This document shows, piece after piece, positions 1 through 6,106 of a DNA stretch of 8,372 nt. How positions within the stretch are numbered: position 1 is the first letter of the stretch; each line of letters begins with the position of its first letter. Origin of the DNA: Bacteroidales bacterium (GTDB taxonomy: Bacteria; Bacteroidota; Bacteroidia; Bacteroidales; UBA12077); NCBI GenBank assembly GCA_030643125.1, contig DAOWML010000079.1:1-8372 (forward strand), given 5' to 3'. The position numbers and the translations under genes are program-made. The notes beneath the pieces are model-generated. The model saw nothing but the letters and a program-made list of their open reading frames with translations, was not told the DNA's origin and searched no databases.

Positions 1-35
1 AACTATAAACTCAGAGCTTTGAACTCTAAACTATC
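1..35. repeat. Degenerate heptamer array AACTnnn, overlapping a stop codon
   Basis: Five consecutive 7-bp units can be read from the window edge: AACTATA, AACTCAG, AGCTTTG, AACTCTA and AACTATC. Four of the five begin with AACT, in a strict 7-bp register. The last unit contains the TAG stop codon (31-33, minus strand) of the GH3 fusion gene. The array may continue to the left of the window. Such imperfect heptad arrays are typical intergenic low-complexity DNA. No function is visible. Confidence 0.6.
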
Positions 36-3000
36 TAATTATTGCATCATAAATAACTTGTTGAATATCGGTACGAATATCCATTTGCAGTAACTTATTA
101 TTATCCTGGTCGGGATGTATTCTGTTCGAAAGAAAAATATAAACGATTTGTTCTTCAGGATCGGCCCAGGCAATTGTTCCGGTAAATCCTGTGTGTCCGA
201 AACTTTTGCCAGAAACACATTTACAGGTTGGTCCTCCAATATCGTAATTCATTTGTGGTTTATCAAAACCCAGTGCTCTACGGTTATTGTTATCTAAAAA
301 CGGGCTTGTGGTAAATAGCTTAATAGTCTCTTGATTAAAATATTTTGCTCCACCATAATTACCCCCGTTCAAATACATCTGCATAAGTATAGCCAAATCG
401 CCGGCAGTAGAAAACACTCCTGCATGACCGCACACACCACCCAACATTGCAGCTCCCGGATCGTGAACATAACCATGTAACAATTGTTTACGAAAAACCT
501 GGTCGTTTTCTGTGGGTACAACCTCTGATTTATCGAACTTTTCTAAAGGTAAATAGCTTGTTCTGGAAGCTCCCAACTCACTGTAAAAAACAGAATCAAC
601 ATAATCCTGGAATTTAACACCTGTATAATTTTCAATTATTTTATAAAAATAATAGTAACCCAAGTCGCTATAATGATATACTTTTTCTTCATATAAATAC
701 GATTCACGAATCTTATTATAGATTGTATCCCTATATGTGTCTGTAATGTAAAAATCAGCCGCTATTTTGGTCGAAAAGCCCTCCTTTGACGCATAGCTAT
801 AGATACTATCTTTAAACTTAAAATTTTTGGCCATATAAGCATGATTTCCTATTTTGTATGGAAAGTCTTCGGTAAATTTATTGTTCAATAATTTACGATC
901 AGGATAAAGCGTTTCGAGTGTCGAATAATAAAAGGGAATCCAGCCATTTAATCGAGCCTGATGGGTTAATATATCTTTAATATTTAAATCACCTTTATTG
1001 GTCGTATCTAATTCCGGCAAATAATCGGCCAATGTACTATCTATAAAAAATAAACTATCCTCGTACAAATGCATTAAAGACGGAACTGTAGCCGCTATTT
1101 TTGTAATGGAAGCAATATCATAAATGTCATTTTCCTTTACGGGATTTTGTTTCATATATGTATGATATCCAAAGGCTTTATCGTAAAAAACTATACCGTT
1201 GCGAGCAATAAGTATTCGGCAACCCGGTGTTGCCATACTATCAATTGCACTTTGTGCTATGGAATCGATTTTTATCAATTTTTTTGACGATATTCCTGCC
1301 TGTTCAGGGATACCATATTGGAGTCTTATTTTTTTTTTAGTATCAATTCCTGTTCCTTCCAGATAATCTTTGTTAATACCAACAGGCAAACGACCCGAAA
1401 TTTCAGTTCCCCCAAAAATCGCTTGTGCAGCAGCGCTTTGAACTTCAACATCATCAGAATATACAATTAAAACTGCATCAATACTATCAATCATTTTGAA
1501 TTGACATAAACTATAAGGATTTGCAAAAACATTAAAAACAAGCTTAGTTTCATTGGCTAGTTTAGCAATTTGATTTAAATGATATTGATTAACTTTATAA
1601 TTTCCCGATGGCCAGTACGACGTGTTATGAACACTGGTAAATACAACATCGTAATCTTTTAAAATATTGAACAAGGAATCTTTATTACTTTCGGTAAAAA
1701 TAAAATGATCTACTTCAGCATACTTTGAAAGTGTTTTCTGGAACTCTGTAATTTCATTTGTATTAAATGCTAACGAAGCAAATTGCTTGCGTTTAAGCTT
1801 CTTTATGGGTAAAATATCTTTTTCGTTTCTTATCAAAGTTAAACCCGCTTCAACTAAATCACGACGTGTTACTTCATAAACCAACTGGTTTAAATCTTTT
1901 TCCAGATTTTCCTTTTTAATAAAAACTGTTGATTTATCTTTTGCGTGTAATCCCACTCTATATTTTGCTTCCAGAATTTTACGACAACTTTCTTCGATTC
2001 TTTCTCGGGGTATTTTTCCTCTACGGACCTGTTTTTTTATTTTTGATATGGCTTTTGATACACTCACAGGGAAAAGTAAAACATCATTACCGGCACTAAG
2101 CGCTAAAGCTTCAATCTCACCAGGATCGTAATATTTTGTAGCCCCTTTCATATTTAATGCATCGGTAAAAATCAATCCCTCAAAAACCATTTCTTCCTTT
2201 AACAAATCTGTAACAACTGCTTTTGTAAGAGTTGTTGGAGTATCCTCTTTTGTTCCAAGAGCAGGAACATTTAAATGAGCAACCATAACTCCTTCTATCC
2301 CGGCATCAAAAATTTTCCTGAACGGATATAACTCAACAGAATCAAGTCGCTCACGATTATGATTTACCAATGGCAAAGTATAATGCGAATCTTTATCGGT
2401 ATCGCCATGCCCCGGAAAATGCTTTGCTGTAGCAATTATACCAGCATCCTGCATCCCATTCATGTACATAATACCTTTTTGTGCAACGATATCAGGATTT
2501 TCGCCAAACGAACGTACGTTAATAACAGGGTTTAGAGGATTGTTATTTACATCAACAACAGGTGCGAAATTAACATGAATACCCATTCGTTTCATTTGTT
2601 CGCCAATATCAAAACCCATTTGGTAAATTAGTGAATCATTCTGAATTGCTCCAAGCATCATTTGGCGAGGGTAACTTATGGTTGAATCTAAGCGCATTCC
2701 CAAACCCCATTCTCCATCAATGGCAATTAGTAAAGGTGTTTTTGTTATAGATTGGTAATGGTTGGTAAGATTAACTTGTCGTCCCGGGCCACCCTGAAAA
2801 AAAATTAAACCTCCAATTTTATATTTTTTAATGATATAAGATATTTCATCTATATGTTGTTGATCTTTATTGGAATATGCAGCAACCATAAACAACTGTC
2901 CTATCTTTTCTTCAAAAGACATTTTTTTCATTACCAAATCGACCCATTGTTTTTGTCTATCAATAATTATAGTTGAATCCTGGGCCTGATTAAGCGTAGT

Positions 3001-3051
3001 AAAAAGTAAATTTATAATTAAAAAAAGTATAAGGAATCGATATTTTATCAT
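31..3051 (-). CDS. Exported GH3 beta-N-acetylglucosaminidase-like / class C beta-lactamase-like fusion protein
   Basis: This two-enzyme fusion (1006 residues from the chosen start) probably acts on peptidoglycan in the periplasm. Residues 1-24 form a signal peptide with no lipobox cysteine and there is no T9SS tail. Residues about 40-370 are a GH3 barrel with the NagZ-type motif KHFPGHG (210-216), the DSH loop whose His223 is the expected general acid/base, and FTDAL with the nucleophile Asp297. Residues about 395-560 resemble the GH3 C-terminal domain (IFGGTEISGRLPVG near 546-559). Residues about 580-1006 are a serine hydrolase with SITK (Ser648, Lys651), YSD (Tyr794) and HTG (953-955), so both active sites look intact. 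The longest frame begins at 3177, but a TATATTTG promoter element lies inside that extension and the signal peptide starts at 3051, hence this start. GlcNAc removal from muropeptides plus an action on the peptide or an ester is inferred. The true substrate of the hydrolase half is unknown. Confidence 0.88.
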   Translation of the reverse strand: MIKYRFLILFLIINLLFTTLNQAQDSTIIIDRQKQWVDLVMKKMSFEEKIGQLFMVAAYSNKDQQHIDEISYIIKKYKIGGLIFFQGGPGRQVNLTNHYQSITKTPLLIAIDGEWGLGMRLDSTISYPRQMMLGAIQNDSLIYQMGFDIGEQMKRMGIHVNFAPVVDVNNNPLNPVINVRSFGENPDIVAQKGIMYMNGMQDAGIIATAKHFPGHGDTDKDSHYTLPLVNHNRERLDSVELYPFRKIFDAGIEGVMVAHLNVPALGTKEDTPTTLTKAVVTDLLKEEMVFEGLIFTDALNMKGATKYYDPGEIEALALSAGNDVLLFPVSVSKAISKIKKQVRRGKIPRERIEESCRKILEAKYRVGLHAKDKSTVFIKKENLEKDLNQLVYEVTRRDLVEAGLTLIRNEKDILPIKKLKRKQFASLAFNTNEITEFQKTLSKYAEVDHFIFTESNKDSLFNILKDYDVVFTSVHNTSYWPSGNYKVNQYHLNQIAKLANETKLVFNVFANPYSLCQFKMIDSIDAVLIVYSDDVEVQSAAAQAIFGGTEISGRLPVGINKDYLEGTGIDTKKKIRLQYGIPEQAGISSKKLIKIDSIAQSAIDSMATPGCRILIARNGIVFYDKAFGYHTYMKQNPVKENDIYDIASITKIAATVPSLMHLYEDSLFFIDSTLADYLPELDTTNKGDLNIKDILTHQARLNGWIPFYYSTLETLYPDRKLLNNKFTEDFPYKIGNHAYMAKNFKFKDSIYSYASKEGFSTKIAADFYITDTYRDTIYNKIRESYLYEEKVYHYSDLGYYYFYKIIENYTGVKFQDYVDSVFYSELGASRTSYLPLEKFDKSEVVPTENDQVFRKQLLHGYVHDPGAAMLGGVCGHAGVFSTAGDLAILMQMYLNGGNYGGAKYFNQETIKLFTTSPFLDNNNRRALGFDKPQMNYDIGGPTCKCVSGKSFGHTGFTGTIAWADPEEQIVYIFLSNRIHPDQDNNKLLQMDIRTDIQQVIYDAIIR

Positions 3052-3109
3052 AGTACTTTGATTTTCTTTGACTAAACCAAATACCTTATTTAAATTATTT
3101 GATTTAGCA

Positions 3110-3117
3110 CAAATATA
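3110..3117 (-). promoter_or_regulatory. Candidate Bacteroidota -7 promoter element for the GH3 fusion gene
   Basis: On the minus strand this reads TATATTTG, a full match to the Bacteroidota housekeeping -7 consensus TAnnTTTG. A TTTG (3141-3144) lies 23 nt upstream, slightly farther than the usual spacing of about 19-21. Transcription would begin near 3103 and give a leader of about 50 nt before the ATG at 3051. The element lies within the 42-codon N-terminal extension of the longest frame, which argues against that extension being translated. The match is short and the region is AT-rich, so chance is possible. Confidence 0.4.
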
Positions 3118-3192
3118 ATATTTTGAAAATACAAGCACTTCAAAGATTCCAAAGAAGTTTACAGAATTTATGAACAAGGGCTTAAATAATTA

Positions 3193-3213
3193 TTGAATAT
3201 TGATCGTTGAATA
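3193..3213. repeat. Short heptamer array TTGAnnn
   Basis: Three adjacent 7-bp units, TTGAATA, TTGATCG and TTGAATA, lie in the spacer between the glycosyltransferase gene and the GH3 fusion gene. The first and third are identical. With only three units the period could be chance, but a second heptamer array starts 28 bp further on, which makes it more credible. Confidence 0.45.
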
Positions 3214-3241
3214 ATGTAGAATCATAGGATACGAGAAGCAA

Positions 3242-3276
3242 CAGTTGGCAGTTGGCAGTTGACAGTTGGCAGTTGA
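3242..3276. repeat. Five-unit heptamer tandem repeat CAGTTGR
   Basis: Five perfect-register 7-bp units read CAGTTGG, CAGTTGG, CAGTTGA, CAGTTGG and CAGTTGA, so only the last base varies (G or A). On the minus strand the units read as AACTGYC, and the last in that direction is AACTGTT at the array edge. The array sits 20 bp past the stop codon of the glycosyltransferase gene and about 190 bp upstream of the GH3 fusion start. No terminator hairpin is seen around it. Confidence 0.9.
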
Positions 3277-3296
3277 CAAAAAGAGGAGCTTAAAAC

Positions 3297-4244
3297 TTAT
3301 TTCTTTAAAAGTATATAATTTTTAAATCCACCCAAATTTCGACCTCCAAGTAAATTATTCTCAATCCAGGTTAAAAAACGATATTTCAATGTTTCGTGCG
3401 CGTGTTTCTTTCTTGTACCAGATGGCTTGCCTGTAAACTGAAGTTCATCTTTCCAATCGAATTTTGCAATCCAGTTTTTCATTACTTCAGGATGCGTTTC
3501 AGTAAACTTTTGTAACTGGTCCAGCGAACCATAATCAAAATTACGATACATTGTTTCTCTATTTTCAGTGCCCTCTTCGCCTCTATGAATAGTATCCAAA
3601 GCCTTCATTTTTTTCTTCATTAACGAAGGTGGCCTAACCCAACCGTAATGATAAACATCAGCATCTACTCGAGCTACTTTTAACTTATAGGTTCCATCCT
3701 GCTGACGGTAGTTTATTCCCTCAAAGTTTGGTATTCTCCGGAATGATTGTGCCGATTCCCAGGAGTGAATTTCAGGAAGGTTTCTAACAATTCGAATTTC
3801 CTGTTTATACCAGTGATGCGAAAAATGATAATGATCGTAATCGCCCCAAAAGTGCTTATACCTGAAAAGCAAACCTTCAACTGTTTTATCATCTAAAAGT
3901 TCTTCACAACGCTTTTTAATTATCGGCAGAAATTTTTCATGTATAACTTCATCGGCTTGTAAATAAAATAGCCAGTCGCCCGTACAATGATTTTTTGCAA
4001 TATCTGTCTGATGTGCGTTCTCCATTCCATTAGGGTATTTTTCCAAATCCCAAACGGTATCAATTAATTTTATTTTATCGCTTCCAATACTTAATATTTC
4101 TTCACGGGTTCTATCATCGTCATCGCTTTTGCCAAGTGCTACTATAAACTCATCAACAATTGGTAATATTGACATTATTGCAGGTTTTATAGGATAATAA
4201 AGTTTATCCACATTCTTGCCCATCGTAAAACCACTAATTCTCAT
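3297..4244 (-). CDS. Family-2-type (GT-A fold) glycosyltransferase
   Basis: This 315-residue cytoplasmic protein is of the normal length for a compact GT2-like family widespread in Bacteroidota. It would transfer a sugar from a nucleotide sugar during synthesis of a surface glycan; donor and acceptor cannot be told from sequence. The N-terminal MRISGFTMGKN and ILPIVDEFIVALG (about 26-38) form the first nucleotide-binding strands of the GT-A fold. LFYLQADEVIHE (92-103) occupies the metal-binding DXD position, but the motif is QADE. VYHYGW (197-202) and the C-terminal LGGRNLGGFKNY (299-310) look like family signatures. There is no signal peptide or membrane segment. It is neither in a polysaccharide cluster here nor clearly cotranscribed with the GH3 fusion gene, because a 245-bp spacer with its own promoter candidate separates them. 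The start fits the family N-terminus. A second Met at residue 8 is less likely. Confidence 0.85.
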   Translation of the reverse strand: MRISGFTMGKNVDKLYYPIKPAIMSILPIVDEFIVALGKSDDDDRTREEILSIGSDKIKLIDTVWDLEKYPNGMENAHQTDIAKNHCTGDWLFYLQADEVIHEKFLPIIKKRCEELLDDKTVEGLLFRYKHFWGDYDHYHFSHHWYKQEIRIVRNLPEIHSWESAQSFRRIPNFEGINYRQQDGTYKLKVARVDADVYHYGWVRPPSLMKKKMKALDTIHRGEEGTENRETMYRNFDYGSLDQLQKFTETHPEVMKNWIAKFDWKDELQFTGKPSGTRKKHAHETLKYRFLTWIENNLLGGRNLGGFKNYILLKK

Positions 4245-4266
4245 TTGGTCAACTTTAATTGAAATG

Positions 4267-4274
4267 CAAACTTA
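4267..4274 (-). promoter_or_regulatory. Candidate -7 element for the glycosyltransferase gene
   Basis: On the minus strand this reads TAAGTTTG, matching TAnnTTTG. The -33 region about 20 nt upstream is T-rich but has no exact TTTG. Transcription would start near 4260, with a leader of about 15 nt before the ATG at 4244. The 154-bp divergent spacer would then hold this promoter and the sigma-operon promoter about 70 bp apart. Confidence 0.35.
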
Positions 4275-4340
4275 ATTATTTCAAATTGATAATGAAAAAA
4301 CGAATGATTTAAAATATATAAAAAAGTTCTACCTTTATTT

Positions 4341-4376
4341 TGTAATAAAAACGTTTTTTGAGTGTCATACTAAAAA
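4341..4376 (+). promoter_or_regulatory. Candidate ECF-type promoter of the sigma operon (copy A)
   Basis: The spaced motif TGTAATAAAA (4341-4350), 12 nt, TGTCA (4363-4367), 3 nt, TAAAAA (4371-4376) precedes the sigma gene. A TGTAAT -35-like block separated by 16 nt from a TGTCA -10-like block has the geometry of ECF sigma promoters (AAC-type -35, GTC-type -10). The same arrangement recurs before the anti-sigma gene. Transcription would begin near 4376 and give a leader of about 20 nt. Autoregulation is inferred from ECF systems in general and from the repeated motif. Confidence 0.5.
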
Positions 4377-4398
4377 TTTGATTTAGGAAATTCCTTAA

Positions 4399-4968
4399 AT
4401 GGACGACAAAATATTACTTGCTAAAATTGCTGAAAAAGACGAAAAAGCATTCCAGATTTTCGTTGAAAAATATCATCAACTGGTTTTAAATGTTTGTAAT
4501 AACATTTTAAACAACTATGATGATGCAATGGATGTATCACAGGAAGTTTTTATTAAAATATACGAATCAATAGATAGTTTCCGTGGTGATTCTAAAGTTA
4601 CAACATGGCTCTACAGGGTTTCAGTCAATAAATCATTGAATTATTTACGTTCCAGAAAAAAACAGAAATTGTTTACCAGCCTGGATGTTATTTTTGGAGA
4701 TGATAATAAAAGCTCCGACCCCGAGGATAAAGAATTAAAACCGGGAGAGAATATTGAACTTGAAGAAAATAAAAAAGCATTGTATTATGCTTTAAGAAAA
4801 TTGCCGGAAAAACAAAATATTGCTATATCATTAAATAATTTCGAAGATTTATCATATAAAGAAATTTCAGAGGTAATGGGAATATCAGTAAGCGAAGTTG
4901 GAGTTTTAATAAATCGGGGAAAGAAAAAATTACAAAAAACACTTATTGATTATTATAAAAAGAATTGA
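4399..4968 (+). CDS. ECF (sigma-70 family) RNA polymerase sigma factor
   Basis: This 189-residue protein has the standard length and two-domain layout of extracytoplasmic-function sigma factors. Region 2 spans about 21-88, with the polymerase-binding DVSQEVFIKIY (45-55) and the DNA-melting segment FRGDSKVTTWLYRVSVN (61-77). An acidic linker (100-122) follows. Region 4 spans about 128-180, with LPEKQN (135-140) and the -35-recognition helix-turn-helix around YKEISEVMGISVSEVGVLINRGKKKL (153-178). It should direct polymerase to a small stress regulon and is probably held inactive by the membrane anti-sigma factor encoded 51 bp downstream. An AGGAAA stretch 8 nt before the ATG could be a weak ribosome binding site and lies within a small palindrome. 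The sigma subgroup cannot be assigned here. Confidence 0.95.
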   Translation: MDDKILLAKIAEKDEKAFQIFVEKYHQLVLNVCNNILNNYDDAMDVSQEVFIKIYESIDSFRGDSKVTTWLYRVSVNKSLNYLRSRKKQKLFTSLDVIFGDDNKSSDPEDKELKPGENIELEENKKALYYALRKLPEKQNIAISLNNFEDLSYKEISEVMGISVSEVGVLINRGKKKLQKTLIDYYKKN

Positions 4969-4975
4969 TAATAAT

Positions 4976-5011
4976 TGTAATAAAATTCATGATCAGGTGT
5001 CAAATTAAAAA
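4976..5011 (+). promoter_or_regulatory. Second copy of the ECF-type promoter motif, before the anti-sigma gene (copy B)
   Basis: TGTAATAAAA (4976-4985), 12 nt, TGTCA (4998-5002), 3 nt, TAAAAA (5006-5011) repeats the motif found before the sigma gene with identical spacing, although the 12-nt spacers differ in sequence. It lies almost wholly in the 51-bp gap between sigma and anti-sigma genes. If active, transcripts would start about 10 nt before the anti-sigma ATG, nearly leaderless. This could raise anti-sigma and downstream expression relative to sigma. Activity is inferred. Confidence 0.45.
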
Positions 5012-5019
5012 AACAAGAG

Positions 5020-5502
5020 ATGAATTGTAAAGAATTTAAAAAAATACTACCAGATTATATCGATAAAAAACTATCAGAAAAACAAATTGAGGAGTTTCAA
5101 AATCATATAGAATCTTGCTCTAATTGTTCAATTTTATATCAAAAATTTAATAATACTTTTAATTTATTAAAACCAAAAGCTGAAATCGCTGAACACGCAT
5201 TTTATTTTACACGATTAAAACAAAAAATAGAGAATAGAAATTCTCCTAAAGAATCTATTTTTATTAGCCTATTATCAAGAAAACTAGTTCAACCTGCAAT
5301 TTATCTTGCATCGCTAATAATTGCAGTGTATATTGGCATCTTAATTGGCTCAGGCTCAGCAACACAAAATCAGTATTCTGAACTTAACAATGGAGATAAG
5401 GATTATATTCAAACCTTTGCTGAATACCAGTATTTGAATGATTTTGAAATTGAACCTATTGAAAACCTATTAATAGATGACAATAATATAGTTGAAGAAT
5501 AG
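5020..5502 (+). CDS. Zinc-finger (zf-HC2/ZAS-type) transmembrane anti-sigma factor
   Basis: This 160-residue single-pass membrane protein probably binds and silences the ECF sigma factor encoded just upstream. The N-terminal cytoplasmic domain carries the zinc-binding anti-sigma signature: Cys3 and then H29-x3-C33-x2-C36 (HIESCSNC), within an FKKILPDYIDKKLSE...FQNHIESC context. A linker (about 50-88) leads to one transmembrane helix at about 90-110 (LASLIIAVYIGILIG). The periplasmic tail (111-160) is short, acidic and without cysteine, and ends in several Asp, Asn and Glu residues. The start is fixed by the family's MNCKEF beginning, with a weak AAGAG 2-3 nt before the ATG. Release of sigma would need a signal through the tail, perhaps from the Spy-like protein encoded 31 bp downstream. 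That link is inference. Confidence 0.9.
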   Translation: MNCKEFKKILPDYIDKKLSEKQIEEFQNHIESCSNCSILYQKFNNTFNLLKPKAEIAEHAFYFTRLKQKIENRNSPKESIFISLLSRKLVQPAIYLASLIIAVYIGILIGSGSATQNQYSELNNGDKDYIQTFAEYQYLNDFEIEPIENLLIDDNNIVEE

Positions 5503-5533
5503 TATATTACATATGATTTGAAATGACTTAATA

Positions 5534-6091
5534 ATGGATACAAAAACGAAAAAATCACTACTAATAATTACTATTATCCTTTTAATAGTAATAAATGTTT
5601 CGGCACTTGCTACAATATATTACAATAGCAAAATAAAAACTAAAAAGCTTGCCGAAATGAATAATCTGAAAGAAGAAGTTCAGATAAGAGGGATGCACAG
5701 ATTTATTAGAGATGAATTAAAATTATCTGACGAGCAATTTCAACAATTTAAGGAAATTACCAAAACGAATATGATAATAGCACATGGAATAGCCTTAGAA
5801 CTCAATGAAAAAAGGCTTGAGATGATGAATGAGATTGCTAAAGTAAATCCGAATATGAAAACTCTGGATAATATAGCCAGTGATATTGGTTCATTACATT
5901 ATGAATTAAAAAAGACGACTATAAGTCATTTCTTGAAATTAAAAGAAATTTGCAATGATGATCAGCTAGAAAGTTTACAAAAGATATTTATGCAAATGAT
6001 TCGTAATCAGGATCGTAACAAACTTGGAAGAAGCTCAAGAGAAGGGGAAAGAGGAAGAAACAGAGACGGAAGACCACGTAGAAATAACTAA
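5534..6091 (+). CDS. Membrane-anchored Spy/CpxP/CnrX-like periplasmic protein
   Basis: This 185-residue protein has a short Lys-rich N-terminus, a hydrophobic segment (about 8-30) and an almost wholly alpha-helical periplasmic part. Two LTxxQ-like elements of the Spy/CpxP and metal-resistance families are visible: LKLSDEQFQQFKEI (62-75) and ICNDDQLESLQKIF (139-152). The segment ends ALA-T, so signal peptidase cleavage after residue 26 is possible, but relatives in this phylum usually keep it as an anchor. His55, His84, His122, His132 and many Met residues could bind metal. Nothing proves this. The last 25 residues (about 161-185) are Arg/Gly/Asn-rich and probably disordered. As third gene of the sigma/anti-sigma operon it likely acts as a sensor or chaperone for envelope damage or metal. 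No strong ribosome binding site is seen. Confidence 0.75.
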   Translation: MDTKTKKSLLIITIILLIVINVSALATIYYNSKIKTKKLAEMNNLKEEVQIRGMHRFIRDELKLSDEQFQQFKEITKTNMIIAHGIALELNEKRLEMMNEIAKVNPNMKTLDNIASDIGSLHYELKKTTISHFLKLKEICNDDQLESLQKIFMQMIRNQDRNKLGRSSREGERGRNRDGRPRRNN

Positions 6092-6106
6092 AAAACATAT
6101 TATATA

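Noticed and set aside
14..28. Possible hairpin AGAG...CTCT as terminator of the GH3 fusion gene
   Set aside because: The stem is short and mismatched, with no U-tract, and the sequence is explained by the heptamer array.
39..297. Short open frames within the 3' end of the GH3 fusion gene
   Set aside because: They lie inside a conserved coding region in other frames and have no protein-like features.
3052..3177. N-terminal 42-codon extension of the GH3 fusion gene
   Set aside because: A signal peptide begins at the internal ATG (3051) and a -7 promoter element lies inside the extension, so it is more likely upstream DNA.
3242..3276. CRISPR-like array
   Set aside because: Units are 7 bp and contiguous with no spacers, so it is a simple tandem repeat.
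4385..4395. Palindrome AGGAA-A-TTCCT just before the sigma gene as an operator
   Set aside because: The 5-bp arms are short, it overlaps the likely ribosome-binding region, and no second copy was found, so chance is sufficient.
5503..5533. Third copy of the ECF promoter motif before the Spy-like gene
   Set aside because: Neither TGTAAT nor TGTCA is present in this 31-bp gap.
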